A stretch of 64,000 nucleotides of DNA, from positions 164,593-228,592 of the forward strand of contig NZ_AVBG01000005.1 in the NCBI RefSeq assembly GCF_000770675.1, in the 5' to 3' direction. Origin of the DNA: Pontibacillus chungwhensis BH030062. Its GTDB lineage: Bacteria; Bacillota; Bacilli; Bacillales; BH030062. Positions 8,154-16,441 of the stretch are shown here, piece by piece (within the stretch, counting starts at the first letter, position 1; every line of letters begins with the position of its first letter). The notes beneath the pieces were generated by a model that saw only the letters and a list, made by a program, of their open reading frames with translations, had not been told where the DNA came from and ran no database searches. The position numbers were made by a program, and so were the translations under genes.

Positions 8154-8534
8154 TTATGAGAAATACTGGTGCTCCAACTCATCCACTCGTTGTAAAGCAA
8201 GCTTCGAAAAATCATTATCTTTCTTATTGAGTTTTTCCTTTAAGCGATCTAGCGCTTGTTTTAGTGAATCCTTGTATGCTGGTACCTCACCTTCATATAG
8301 GTGAACGGCTGATTTAGATACATTCGCTTTTTCATATTGGCTTAAGGCTTTTCGCTGGTGGAAAAAGACATTTTCCGTTTCTCCAGGATTGTGTAAGTCA
8401 CCTTGTTGAGGGTGCTTTAACACAGCTAGTACTTTTACCAAGTACATCGATCCCCGGTCTTCAACGACCTCCCCAGCGTATACACCTGTTTTATAATGAG
8501 CTTTAACAACTGTTCCGGCTTCAAATTCGGCCAT
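8154..8534 (-). CDS. kapB: Kinase-associated protein KapB
   Basis: A 126-residue protein close in length to B. subtilis KapB (128). It shows the family pattern FEAGTVVKAHYKTGVYAGE (about 4-22), YLVKVLAVLKHPQQGDLH (about 31-48), FFHQRKAL (about 57-64) and EGEVPAY (about 81-87). In B. subtilis KapB is needed for KinB signalling into the sporulation phosphorelay. There kapB lies next to kinB, but no kinase gene is next to it here. Ribosome site GGAGGGAAGG sits before ATG 8534. It is a single-gene unit by position. Confidence 0.9.
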   Translation of the reverse strand: MAEFEAGTVVKAHYKTGVYAGEVVEDRGSMYLVKVLAVLKHPQQGDLHNPGETENVFFHQRKALSQYEKANVSKSAVHLYEGEVPAYKDSLKQALDRLKEKLNKKDNDFSKLALQRVDELEHQYFS

Positions 8535-8695
8535 CTTCCTTCCCTCCTAGTTCAAAAAATTCACTTTCTTTTATCGTATCAAATCAAACTAAGAAAAGGA
8601 ATTGTCACAGATTATCTATTGCCATTGGATTAGGAAATCGTTATCATCGTAGGTAATGAATGGACTTATGACATGATAAAGGACGTGCATGCATC

Positions 8696-8911
8696 ATGAT
8701 GGAATTTCTGTATTTCCCTGAGGATAAAACAGAATATATCCCAGCTGTCATCTCGCTTTTAATCTTTGCTGTTGGTGCAGTATTGGTTATGAGATGGATC
8801 ATAAATGTAAATAAAAAGCAAGAGCAGAGAGCTAAGGACGAATTTGGTGAATCTGTAGAGTACTCACCTGCCAAGGATCATCAAGGCAGAGAGCATGAGG
8901 ACAGCAAATAA
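8696..8911 (+). CDS. Small single-pass membrane protein
   Basis: A 71-residue protein with one hydrophobic segment at about residues 15-35 (YIPAVISLLIFAVGAVLVMR) and a charged tail rich in K, E and D. I do not recognise a family. The first two codons are both ATG (8696 and 8699). The ribosome site is weak (AAAGGA about 14 bases upstream). A strong terminator directly after the stop supports expression. It could act as an accessory or anchor protein, but nothing shows a function. Confidence 0.6.
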   Translation: MMEFLYFPEDKTEYIPAVISLLIFAVGAVLVMRWIINVNKKQEQRAKDEFGESVEYSPAKDHQGREHEDSK

Positions 8912-8950
8912 CAAGCGATTTTGTGTAAAGGTGAAAAGATAGTTAGCATC

Positions 8951-8990
8951 AAAATGAGCAGGCCCCAAAGGGGGCCTGCTCATTTTTTAT
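8951..8990. terminator. Strong bidirectional terminator
   Basis: ATGAGCAGGCCCC pairs with GGGGCCTGCTCAT, and T-rich runs follow on both strands. It serves the small membrane protein gene and the convergent lipoprotein gene. Confidence 0.88.
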
Positions 8991-8992
8991 TC

Positions 8993-9024
8993 CCTTACCC
9001 CGCGGGAGTCTCGTCGTCCCACAG
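8993..9024. repeat. Remnant of the palindromic repeat abutting a stop codon
   Basis: About 31 of 32 bases match one side of copy 3 (reverse complement): ACCCCGCGGGAGTCTCGTCG followed by TCCCACAG. The fragment ends exactly at the stop codon of the lipoprotein gene (9025-9027), with no second arm. Confidence 0.8.
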
Positions 9025-9507
9025 CTAGGAAACGGGAGGGGTTGGGGTTGGCTTCGCATAGCCTTCTTTATAGGTCTCATCAATCATGGTGCGAATATCT
9101 TTAACAGACTCTCCCTTACTATACTCGATCATCGCTTTAGCTGCGATTTCAAGGCATACGTTACATTTCGTCCCATGATCGTCCCATACGATAGATTGGT
9201 CATCTTGGTCATGAATGAAGCAATCGTAGTTATTCATATGTCCTACGCTATCTCCGCATCCACAATAACAAGGCATTTGTTCCAGTAAGTCTTGATGTTG
9301 AGCTGCCCCTTGATAAATGGTCTTGATGTCTTCGTGTTTTTCATCTAGGAAAGAAGGTAAAGCTTCTTTACTAGCTGTGGTTTCCTGAATGTCTCCCATA
9401 ACAACGTCGTGATTGCCGCCATCATGTTTGCTTTCCTCATTTCCGCATCCTGTTAAGCCTATACTCAATAACAAAAGTCCAATTAAGACCATAGCCATTT
9501 TCCGCAT
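9025..9507 (-). CDS. PCYCGC-motif lipoprotein
   Basis: A 160-residue lipoprotein. Residues 1-20 form a signal peptide with lipobox LTGC, lipid attachment at Cys21. The motif PCYCGCG is at about residues 79-85, a further Cys at 96 and CNVC at 115-118, together with clustered histidines. This matches the Bacillales family of PCYCGC-motif lipoproteins, whose function is not established. The cysteines suggest metal or thiol chemistry at the cell surface, which is inference. The end PTPTPPVS is proline-rich and its stop touches a repeat remnant, so the original C-terminus may have been altered. The neighbour on the other side is a superoxide dismutase lipoprotein. Confidence 0.85.
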   Translation of the reverse strand: MRKMAMVLIGLLLLSIGLTGCGNEESKHDGGNHDVVMGDIQETTASKEALPSFLDEKHEDIKTIYQGAAQHQDLLEQMPCYCGCGDSVGHMNNYDCFIHDQDDQSIVWDDHGTKCNVCLEIAAKAMIEYSKGESVKDIRTMIDETYKEGYAKPTPTPPVS

Positions 9508-9681
9508 CCAATTTGCTCCTTTTTTAATCCTTCATGTTCTTCTAGTTTAACGCTTTCATATAGGGAGTTCAATTCACTTCACAGAATAGACATGATAACA
9601 GTAAGACTAGGGTGGAGAGGGTTAAAACGATTAGAACTGGTCAACACTGTATAGTAAGTATGCTTGAAAGGAAGAGGTAAC

Positions 9682-10266
9682 ATGAGAGTAAGGAAACTGA
9701 GCGTCATTTTCGCGCTTACTTTATTTGTAGCAGGATGCTCTAGTCAGAATCGATCATCCATTGAAATAGAAATGTACAATCCAGCTGGAGATGCTTTAGG
9801 GACAGCTAAGTTATCAGAAGAAAATGATTCGGTAGCTATTAAGTTATCGTTAACGGGACTATCTCCGGGACTTCATGGCATACATGTTCATGAGTACCCT
9901 GTATGTGAAGGTCCTGACTTTAAATCAGCGGGTAATCATTTGAATCCTGACAATAAAGAACATGGGGCAATGAATCCAAAGGGAACTCATTTGGGAGATA
10001 TGCCCAATGTGGAGGCGGATTCATCCGGAAAAGTAAATGCAGAACTTGCAGTCCAAGGGGCAACGCTAATGGATGGGAAAATGTCTTTACTTAAAGATGA
10101 AGGGACCTCATTAGTCATCCATGAAGGTGTGGATGACGGATTAACTCAGCCTGCTGGTGATGCAGGGGATAGGATTGCATGTGGTGTGATTCAACTAGAA
10201 GAAGCAGCTGAGAAGAATCCTCCATCTGATCCTTCAGAAGATGGGGGAGAGGAGGAGAAAGAGTAA
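9682..10266 (+). CDS. sodC: Cu/Zn superoxide dismutase-family lipoprotein
   Basis: A 194-residue surface lipoprotein. The start ATG 9682 is supported by GGAAGAGG; an earlier in-frame TTG at 9664 lacks one. The lipobox VAGC places the lipid on Cys19. By family alignment all metal ligands seem present: His68, His70, His86 and His147 for copper; His86, His94, His103 and Asp106 for zinc; Cys75-Cys167 for the disulphide; and Arg164 for substrate guidance. This differs from B. subtilis YojM, which I recall lacks copper ligands. It likely converts superoxide to peroxide outside the membrane. The tail after residue 170 is acidic and Pro/Glu-rich. Confidence 0.88.
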   Translation: MRVRKLSVIFALTLFVAGCSSQNRSSIEIEMYNPAGDALGTAKLSEENDSVAIKLSLTGLSPGLHGIHVHEYPVCEGPDFKSAGNHLNPDNKEHGAMNPKGTHLGDMPNVEADSSGKVNAELAVQGATLMDGKMSLLKDEGTSLVIHEGVDDGLTQPAGDAGDRIACGVIQLEEAAEKNPPSDPSEDGGEEEKE

Positions 10267-10280
10267 AGATCGATCATAAG

Positions 10281-10317
10281 AAAAAGGCTGCCTCAACTTA
10301 ATGAGACAGCCTTTTTA
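10281..10317. terminator. Bidirectional terminator between sodC and map
   Basis: AAAAAGGCTG-C-CTCA pairs with TGAG-A-CAGCCTTTTT with one mismatch. T runs follow in both directions. Confidence 0.83.
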
Positions 10318-10318
10318 G

Positions 10319-11071
10319 TTAGACATCTTGTTCTGTTAGTACAAGGGGGCCTTCTTTTGTGATGGCGATTGTATGCTCAAATTGAGCGGATAATCCTTTA
10401 TCTGTAGTTCGAGCTGTCCATCCATTCTCATCCATCTGAGAGTGCCAAGTACCTGTGTTTACCATTGGTTCAACAGTAATCACCATGCCTTCTTTGAGGC
10501 GTTGACCTTTTCCTGCTTCTCCGTAGTGAAGAATGTTTGGTTCTTCGTGAATGGAATTCCCAATACCGTGTCCAGTAAAGTCGCGTACAACTGAATAGCC
10601 TTCATCTTCTACGTAAGATTGGATGGCGTGACCAATATCGCCTAAGCGTTTACCGACCTGACACTGCTCAATTGATTTATAAAGGGCTGTTTTCGTAACA
10701 TCTACAAGACGTTGTGTTTCTTCTGAAACATCTCCGACTGTATATGTCCAAGCAGAGTCAGCAAGTGCGCCGTTCAAGTTCACGACCATATCAATTGTTA
10801 CAATATCACCATTTTTTAGAGCTTCTTTACGAGGGAAGCCGTGACAAATCTCGTCATTAATGGATGCACATGTGGCAAACTCATAGCCCTGGTAGCCTTT
10901 TTGTTCTGGTGTAGCGCCGTGTTTAGCTAAATAGTTATCAACGAAGTTCTCAATCTCCATCGTTGTCACACCAGGTTTGATCATTTTAGCGATTTCTCTG
11001 TGTGCAGATGCCAGCAGTTTTCCAGCTTCGTGCATCAACTCAATTTCTCGCTTACTTTTACGATTAATCAT
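10319..11071 (-). CDS. map: Methionine aminopeptidase, type I
   Basis: A 250-residue cytosolic metalloenzyme that removes initiator methionine. The ATG at 11071 follows AAGGTGAG at good spacing; a GTG nine bases earlier is within the ribosome site. The five metal ligands of the pita-bread fold are recognisable: the aspartates in TIDMVVN (about 97) and ADSAWTY (about 108), the histidine in GHGIGNSIHEEP (about 171), and the glutamates in VEPMV (about 204) and FEHT (about 235). It is not next to the ribosomal protein cluster where the main map usually lies, so it may be the second, YflG-like, copy. It lies just downstream of patB on the same strand. Confidence 0.92.
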   Translation of the reverse strand: MINRKSKREIELMHEAGKLLASAHREIAKMIKPGVTTMEIENFVDNYLAKHGATPEQKGYQGYEFATCASINDEICHGFPRKEALKNGDIVTIDMVVNLNGALADSAWTYTVGDVSEETQRLVDVTKTALYKSIEQCQVGKRLGDIGHAIQSYVEDEGYSVVRDFTGHGIGNSIHEEPNILHYGEAGKGQRLKEGMVITVEPMVNTGTWHSQMDENGWTARTTDKGLSAQFEHTIAITKEGPLVLTEQDV

Positions 11072-11155
11072 GTTTCTCACCTTACCTTCTAGAACTAAAA
11101 AGGGTCTTGCTATTATCTTATGAGACCTACCCTTAACGATACCATGGATTGCAAT

Positions 11156-12337
11156 TTAATTCGAATCGGTATCGTTTTGGTTTTTCACTGCTTGAACAAT
11201 TCGGTCGATTCCTTCATTCAAGGTTTGGGGAGGTGTAGCGATGTTTATACGCATAAACCCTTCACCTTCTTTTCCAAACGAAGCTCCATCATTGAGGCCG
11301 ACTTTAGCTTTTGTTCTCATAAACTCTTTTAACTCATTATGGGAAAGGCCAAGATCTCGACAATCCATCCAAACAAGATAAGTTCCCTCAGGCTCAATAA
11401 TTTGAATCTGATTTGTTTCTTCATGAACTCGTTTCATCAGCAATTCTTTATTTGCATCTAACACTTCAATTAGTTCATTCAGCCATTCTTCTCCATGCTC
11501 GTAGGAAGCTTCGATCGCTGTTACTCCCATGGTGTTTAGCATGTTAAGTCCTTGAAGGCCAAACTGAGCATCAATCTTCTTCTTCATATCTTGATCAGGC
11601 GTTACGATATAGGAAGCTTGAAGTCCAGCAATATTAAAGGTTTTCGTTGGCGAGAAGTACGTTGTCGTTCTATGAGCTACCTCATCTGATAAAGAAGCAA
11701 TTGGTATATGTTTATGCCCAGCATATACCAGATCAGCGTGAATTTCATCAGATAAAATGAGGACATCGTGTTTGACACAAAGATCAGCCATTCGTTGTAA
11801 TTCATCTTTTGTCCATACTCGTCCAACTGGATTATGAGGATTGCACAGAATAAAAGCCTTCACGTTTTGAATCTTCTCTTCAAAATCCTCGAAGTCAATC
11901 TCATATCGTCCGTTCTGTAGTTGAAGTGAACTCGTAACTATATTTCGATCATGTTTTTTTATTACATCATAGAATGGGGGATAAACAGGTGTCTGAATTA
12001 AGATTGAATCTCCTGGTTCCGTTAGTGCCTCTACACTTGTATGTAGAGAAGGAACAACACCTGGGCTATAAGAAAGCCAATCCGTGTTAATTTCCCAATG
12101 ATGTTTTTTAGATAGCCAATTTTTTATAATAGAATGGATTGCATCATCCGTCACTGTATAACCAAATATTCCGTGGCTAGCACGGTCCACAAGTGCATCA
12201 ACTACAGGTTTGGGTGTTTGAAAGTCCATGTCAGCGACCCACATTGGCAGGATTTCTTTATCTTTAAAAAGTTGCTCTGTAAGATCCCATTTAACAGAGC
12301 GCGTGTTACGTCTATCCACAACTTCATTGAATGACAT
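11156..12337 (-). CDS. patB: MalY/PatB-family PLP-dependent C-S beta-lyase
   Basis: A 393-residue aminotransferase-fold enzyme. The PLP lysine is Lys232 in SPTKTFNIAGLQ. The cofactor pocket shows CNPHNPVGR (165-173) and SDEIHADLVY (196-205), and the N-terminal MalY signature PMWVADMDF is at 31-39. The family cleaves cystathionine or other S-substituted cysteines to pyruvate, ammonia and a thiol. B. subtilis PatB is 387 residues. AGGAGGG precedes ATG 12337. The gene order patB-yugF resembles B. subtilis. The gap to map is only 84 bases with no clear terminator, so the two may be cotranscribed. Confidence 0.9.
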   Translation of the reverse strand: MSFNEVVDRRNTRSVKWDLTEQLFKDKEILPMWVADMDFQTPKPVVDALVDRASHGIFGYTVTDDAIHSIIKNWLSKKHHWEINTDWLSYSPGVVPSLHTSVEALTEPGDSILIQTPVYPPFYDVIKKHDRNIVTSSLQLQNGRYEIDFEDFEEKIQNVKAFILCNPHNPVGRVWTKDELQRMADLCVKHDVLILSDEIHADLVYAGHKHIPIASLSDEVAHRTTTYFSPTKTFNIAGLQASYIVTPDQDMKKKIDAQFGLQGLNMLNTMGVTAIEASYEHGEEWLNELIEVLDANKELLMKRVHEETNQIQIIEPEGTYLVWMDCRDLGLSHNELKEFMRTKAKVGLNDGASFGKEGEGFMRINIATPPQTLNEGIDRIVQAVKNQNDTDSN

Positions 12338-12428
12338 ATCGTTTCCCTCCTAAAATAAGTCCATTTCTATTAGTATGATACAAAAAACTTCCGTAAAAAC
12401 GAAACAATCCGTATGAGAAAAAAGAGAG

Positions 12429-12462
12429 AAAAAGAAGAAGCGACCCTTTAGGAGGTCGCTTG
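12429..12462 (-). terminator. Terminator overlapping the yugF stop codon
   Basis: On the minus strand AAGCGACC pairs with GGGTCGCTT and is followed by TCTTCTTTTT. The TAA stop of yugF (12450-12448) is inside the loop. Confidence 0.78.
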
Positions 12463-13308
12463 CTTTGTTGGTAAACAGAATTGTTTAATCTTTTCATTCA
12501 ACACAGATGGAACTTCTTCTGGAAGTAAATGACCGCTTTGTTCAAATATTTCTAATTCCGCTGAAGGCAAATCTTTTACCAATCTATGCCCTAGTGACAC
12601 CGGTAATACTTTATCTTCTTTCCCCCAAAAGACCAAACAACTTGCTTCGATCTCTCTTAAATGCTGAGATGCCAAGTCCCCTTCACGATCTCGGATCATT
12701 TTGGAAAGGCACCTGAAGATCTCTTCCTGAAAGAAAGGCTTCATATAGCCTTGAATCATCTCCTTGTTGATCATGTGTGGATCGTGTACACAATCAAGGA
12801 GTGAGTGATATACCCCTTTCTTATACAGATGCCGTTTTAATATAAAAGGGAATACTGGTAATCGACTGGCGTGCTGTAACCAGAAGCCTAACTTCTTCAT
12901 ATAAGTAGAAGGGGCCATCAGGATAAGCTTATCGATTCGTTCAGGGAAGAGATGGCTGCATGTGAGAGCGACTTGTCCTCCCATTGAATGTCCGGCAATA
13001 GATGCTTTCTGAATATGGTGTTGGTCCATCAACTCAATGATGATGTGTGCAAAGTTTGAGTAGGAAAATTTGTAAGACCAATTTTTGTCACTATTCCCGA
13101 ATGGTGGATAGTCGAAGGAAAAGACATCAAAGTGTTCAAGTAATTCTGGAATCATAAATCGGTAGCAAAACTTAGAAGATAGAAAACCGTGTACAAAGAC
13201 AAGGGCAGGTTTTTTGCCAGAGGAAGGGGAAGTGTAACGCTGGTAGGCGACATTGACTCCGTTATGCTTTAGCCATTCATCTTCTACGTGGATGTACGAA
13301 CCGTTCAC
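12448..13308 (-). CDS. yugF: Alpha/beta hydrolase, YugF type
   Basis: A 286-residue predicted cytosolic hydrolase. The catalytic triad candidates are the Ser in GHSMGGQ (about residue 106), the Asp in WGKEDKVLP (about 229) and the His in SGHLLPEE (about 257). The oxyanion motif VHGFLSS is near 39. The start is GTG 13308 with GGAGG ten bases upstream; an ATG just before it is in another frame. B. subtilis YugF is similar in size (273). The substrate is unknown. The gene ends in a terminator that contains its own stop codon. Confidence 0.85.
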   Translation of the reverse strand: MNGSYIHVEDEWLKHNGVNVAYQRYTSPSSGKKPALVFVHGFLSSKFCYRFMIPELLEHFDVFSFDYPPFGNSDKNWSYKFSYSNFAHIIIELMDQHHIQKASIAGHSMGGQVALTCSHLFPERIDKLILMAPSTYMKKLGFWLQHASRLPVFPFILKRHLYKKGVYHSLLDCVHDPHMINKEMIQGYMKPFFQEEIFRCLSKMIRDREGDLASQHLREIEASCLVFWGKEDKVLPVSLGHRLVKDLPSAELEIFEQSGHLLPEEVPSVLNEKIKQFCLPTKQATS

Positions 13309-13452
13309 TGTCCATTAACCTCCATAACTAGTTTGTATAAGGAAATGAGTAGTAGTAGGCTTTTCCTTTTAAATGCATGTATTAAACGTTTGAATCGGTT
13401 AAAAACTTACATGACGTTAGGGTGTGCGAAATGGAAGGTTTCATTCAAAAGG

Positions 13453-13485
13453 CAAAAAAAAAGCAAAGCGCCGAGTACGCTTTGC
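13453..13485 (-). terminator. Terminator for the XRE regulator gene
   Basis: On the minus strand GCAAAGCG pairs with CGCTTTGC and is followed by nine T residues. The neighbouring 13309-13450 shows nothing else I can support. Confidence 0.82.
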
Positions 13486-13559
13486 CTCACAGGGGGAATA
13501 CGAGAAAGTCTTACGTTACTCAATATTACCGCTTTTAACTAATGTTAAACCTGATTTTT

Positions 13560-13916
13560 TTATTTTTTATATTTAATTTCTTTTAGCATCTCCATAACTT
13601 TTAACACATCGTCTTCTGTAAATTCTTTTACATGGCGAAGAAACAGTTTCGTTCGTTTCACGCCGACTTCCATAATTAAATTGTTTAATTCATCATCGAT
13701 TTCTGATTCGTTTGCCGTGTTTGTACTCTCTAACAATTCAGATGCAGGCATATCAAGAACAGTGGATATTCTCAGGATCGTTTGTAATTCAGGGGTGTGT
13801 TCGTCATTTTCAATTCTTTCCATTGTTTGTTGTCCGGTTCGAACGCGAAAGGCAAAGTCTTCTAAAGACAAGCCTAATTGTTCCCGTTGGGTACGAATTT
13901 GTTTACCTAAACTCAT
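13560..13916 (-). CDS. XRE-family transcriptional regulator
   Basis: A 118-residue protein with an N-terminal Cro/C1 helix-turn-helix at about residues 5-60 (IRTQREQLGLSLEDFAFRVR, then QQTMERIENDEHTPELQTIL). The C-terminal half is helical and charged, perhaps for dimerisation. GGAGGCG precedes ATG 13916. An inverted repeat GTATGATA-N9-TATCATAC lies about 33 bases upstream and is a good candidate for its own operator. No partner gene is adjacent, so its targets are unknown. Confidence 0.82.
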   Translation of the reverse strand: MSLGKQIRTQREQLGLSLEDFAFRVRTGQQTMERIENDEHTPELQTILRISTVLDMPASELLESTNTANESEIDDELNNLIMEVGVKRTKLFLRHVKEFTEDDVLKVMEMLKEIKYKK

Positions 13917-13948
13917 CAGAACGCCTCCTAATCCCTTTCCAAAATGTA

Positions 13949-13973
13949 GTATGATACATTTATCTTATCATAC
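13949..13973. promoter_or_regulatory. Candidate operator of the XRE regulator
   Basis: GTATGATA (13949-13956) and TATCATAC (13966-13973) are perfect 8-base complements with a nine-base spacer, directly upstream of the regulator gene. Confidence 0.5.
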
Positions 13974-14138
13974 ATAAACTCGGAAAATAATGTTTATATG
14001 TAACAACATTTTGAAACATGATACTTAATATTTTTTGAATTCAGGAAAACTGTGTGGGGATGAATTGCATGTGTTGATTCCCTTGTATAGGGGGAGCTCG
14101 TACAAGGGGATTTAATAGGATTTAAGTGCGACTTCCTT

Positions 14139-14167
14139 TTGCGAAAATTAAGGTCTTGTGATATAAT
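14139..14167 (+). promoter_or_regulatory. Sigma-A promoter of yugI
   Basis: TTGCGA (14139-14144), a 17-base spacer and TATAAT (14162-14167). The initiation point would fall about 45-50 bases before ATG 14221. A perfect inverted repeat CCCTTGTA/TACAAGGG (14080-14087, 14101-14108) lies upstream. Confidence 0.7.
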
Positions 14168-14220
14168 CATTTATTGCGTGAAAATAAAACGAATATAAAC
14201 AGATCGGGAGTTGTATAGCA

Positions 14221-14625
14221 ATGGCAAAGTTCGAAACAGGTCAAGTATTGGAAGGTAAAGTAACAGGCATTCAACCATATGGTGCATTCGTTGCTTTAGA
14301 CGAAGAAGTACAAGGTTTAGTACACATTTCTGAGGTTACTCATGGTTTCGTTAAAGACATTAACGAGCACCTAAACGTTGGTGACAAAGTAAATGTTAAA
14401 ATCCTAAACATCGATGAAGAAAAAGGTAAATATTCTTTATCAATCCGTGCGACTCAAGAAGCTCCAAAGCAAGAGAAGCAACCTCAGCGTAAGCCTCAAC
14501 AGCAAAAGCAACAAGCTGCTGTTCAACAAGAAGAAGGTACACCAGCTGGCTTCAACACGCTTAAAGATAAGCTTGACGAGTGGATCAACCAGTCTAAAGA
14601 GCGCGAAAATACTTTCCGTAAGTAA
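14221..14625 (+). CDS. yugI: S1-domain RNA-binding protein, GSP13/YugI type
   Basis: A 134-residue cytosolic protein. Residues about 6-75 form one S1 OB-fold (GQVLEGKVTGIQPYGAFVAL, then GLVHISEVTHGFV and LNVGDKVNVKILNID). A Lys/Gln-rich linker follows (about 85-105) and then a short conserved end, FNTLKDKLDEWI. B. subtilis YugI is a 130-residue general stress protein that associates with ribosomes. Here a good sigma-A promoter and a strong terminator flank it. The order yugI-yuzA-yugJ-pgi is close to the B. subtilis order. Confidence 0.92.
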   Translation: MAKFETGQVLEGKVTGIQPYGAFVALDEEVQGLVHISEVTHGFVKDINEHLNVGDKVNVKILNIDEEKGKYSLSIRATQEAPKQEKQPQRKPQQQKQQAAVQQEEGTPAGFNTLKDKLDEWINQSKERENTFRK

Positions 14626-14630
14626 TAACG

Positions 14631-14667
14631 AAAAGAGGCTGTCCTTTATAGGGCAGCCTCTTTTTTA
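14631..14667 (+). terminator. Rho-independent terminator after yugI
   Basis: AAAAGAGGCTGTCC (14631-14644) pairs with GGGCAGCCTCTTTT (14651-14664) with one wobble pair, followed by T residues. Confidence 0.88.
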
Positions 14668-14671
14668 TGTT

Positions 14672-14699
14672 GTCACACAGCGTCACTATTCTGTGTGAC
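14672..14699. terminator. Hairpin, possible terminator of yuzA
   Basis: GTCACACAG (14672-14680) and CTGTGTGAC (14691-14699) are perfect complements. The T content after it is poor on the minus strand, so terminator function is not certain. Confidence 0.45.
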
Positions 14700-14713
14700 T
14701 TTAAACAAAGTAA

Positions 14714-14950
14714 TTATTCAGTCTCTGGTTCAGTGCGATCAGCCATTTCTTCACTTGGTTTGAATAGCATGCTCAGGCTAATAAGACCACTAATTCCTAC
14801 AAGTGTATAGATCACACGTGCAAATGCGCCGCTCTGTTCGCCGCCTCCAAATAGGGCTGCCACTAAATCGAACTGAAACAATCCAATAAGTCCCCAGTTT
14901 ACAGCTCCAATGATTACTAACAACAAAGCAATACGTTGTAGAGTACTCAT
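14714..14950 (-). CDS. yuzA: DUF378 membrane protein, YuzA type
   Basis: A 78-residue protein with two hydrophobic segments (about residues 6-32 and 42-62), the same length as I recall for B. subtilis YuzA. The family pattern LLVIIGAVNWGLIGLFQFDL is clear at 9-28. The C-terminus is acidic. Function is unknown. A good ribosome site (AAGGAGG) precedes ATG 14950. It lies between yugI and yugJ on the opposite strand. Confidence 0.88.
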   Translation of the reverse strand: MSTLQRIALLLVIIGAVNWGLIGLFQFDLVAALFGGGEQSGAFARVIYTLVGISGLISLSMLFKPSEEMADRTEPETE

Positions 14951-15163
14951 GATCTATTCCTCCTTCATAATTTGAATATGATTCTGTAGTAGCTTTTGTA
15001 GTTTTTGATGAAGTATACAAAAATATTATGTATAGAAAGAACTCAAGGTTTGACGAAGGATAGGGGATGAACTGTAGCATTGCCTAAGCTAATTTTTTGA
15101 TCTTTGATATTATGTTGGACATAATAGACACTGGACTTAATTCTGAAAGGGGAATTTACCAAC

Positions 15164-16330
15164 ATGGAACAGTTTGTATTTCACAATCCGACAAAATTAA
15201 TCTTTGGTAAAGATCAGTTAGAGAAATTATCAGAGGAAATCCCTTCCGATGCAAAGAATGTGCTACTTGTTTATGGTGGCGGAAGCATCAAAAAGAATGG
15301 TTTATATGATCAGGTTGTTAATAAATTAAATGATATGAATGTAACTATTACAGAATTGGCTGGCGTTGAACCCAACCCTCGTTTAGCTACGGTTAAAAAA
15401 GGTGTGGAGCTTGCTAAGGAAAATAATATTGACTTCTTACTTGCAGTTGGAGGCGGTAGTGTAATTGACGCTACAAAAACGATTGCAACAGGAGCAAAAT
15501 ACGACGGTGATCCATGGGATCTTGTTACGCGTAAAGCGACACCTGAAGATGCGATTGAATTTGGTACCGTCCTTACATTAGCAGCAACAGGTTCTGAGAT
15601 GAACGCTGGTTCTGTTATTACGAACTGGGAAACAAACGAAAAGTATGGCTGGGGTGCACCACCTTTCACTAACCCTAAGTTCTCTATTTTAGATCCAACT
15701 AACACCTTAACCGTTCCACGCGATCAAACGATTTACGGTATGGTAGATATGATGAGTCACATTTTCGAACAGTACTTCCACCAGCCAACAAACGCTCCTG
15801 TACAAGATCGTATGGCTGAGGGAGTGTTAAAAACGGTTATTGAAACAGCGCCGAAGATGCTAGAGGACCTTGAGTCTTATGAGCACCGTGAAACAATCCT
15901 TTATGCTGGGACAATCGCTCTAAACGGAATGCTACAAATGGGTTACCGTGGCGATTGGGCAACTCACAATATTGAGCATGCGGTTTCTGCGGTTTATGAT
16001 ATTCCGCACGCAGGAGGACTTGCGATTCTTTTCCCTAACTGGATGAAGCATAACGTGGATCATAATGTAGATCGCTTTAAGCAACTAGCTGTGCGCGTAT
16101 TTGAAGTAGACCCAGAAGGCAAAGACGATCGTACCGTGGCGTTAGAAGGTATAGATAAATTACGTGAGTTCTGGACATCTCTAGGTGCTCCTGAACGTCT
16201 TGCCGACTACGACATTGGTAATGATCAGCTAGATCTTATTGTAGATCGTGCAATGAAGCGTGGTCCATTCGGCAACTTTAAACAACTTCATGACGAAGAT
16301 GTAAAAACGATTTTAGAAATGTCTCTATAA
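15164..16330 (+). CDS. yugJ: Iron-containing alcohol dehydrogenase, YugJ type (butanol dehydrogenase-like)
   Basis: A 388-residue cytosolic group III alcohol dehydrogenase. The nucleotide-binding motif is [13 protein letters not shown] (about 95-107), and [14 protein letters not shown] is at about 32-45. Metal-binding histidines fall in [13 protein letters not shown] (about 194-206) and in [21 protein letters not shown] (about 267-287). The family reduces aldehydes such as butyraldehyde with NAD(P)H. AAGGGG precedes ATG 15164. Own terminator at 16341. A distant second family member is at 40843. Confidence 0.9.
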   Translation: MEQFVFHNPTKLIFGKDQLEKLSEEIPSDAKNVLLVYGGGSIKKNGLYDQVVNKLNDMNVTITELAGVEPNPRLATVKKGVELAKENNIDFLLAVGGGSVIDATKTIATGAKYDGDPWDLVTRKATPEDAIEFGTVLTLAATGSEMNAGSVITNWETNEKYGWGAPPFTNPKFSILDPTNTLTVPRDQTIYGMVDMMSHIFEQYFHQPTNAPVQDRMAEGVLKTVIETAPKMLEDLESYEHRETILYAGTIALNGMLQMGYRGDWATHNIEHAVSAVYDIPHAGGLAILFPNWMKHNVDHNVDRFKQLAVRVFEVDPEGKDDRTVALEGIDKLREFWTSLGAPERLADYDIGNDQLDLIVDRAMKRGPFGNFKQLHDEDVKTILEMSL

Positions 16331-16340
16331 GCATGAATCA

Positions 16341-16376
16341 AGAAGCAGGCTGTTCTCAGCCTGCTTTCTATTTCTT
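16341..16376 (+). terminator. Rho-independent terminator after yugJ
   Basis: AGAAGCAGGCTG pairs with CAGCCTGCTTT, followed by a pyrimidine-rich tract CTATTTCTTTT. Confidence 0.82.
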
Positions 16377-16441
16377 TTGAACGATTTTTAACGGAAATTA
16401 CAGTCTGTATTCGCTTACATGTTTAAGATCGCTTGATTTGC

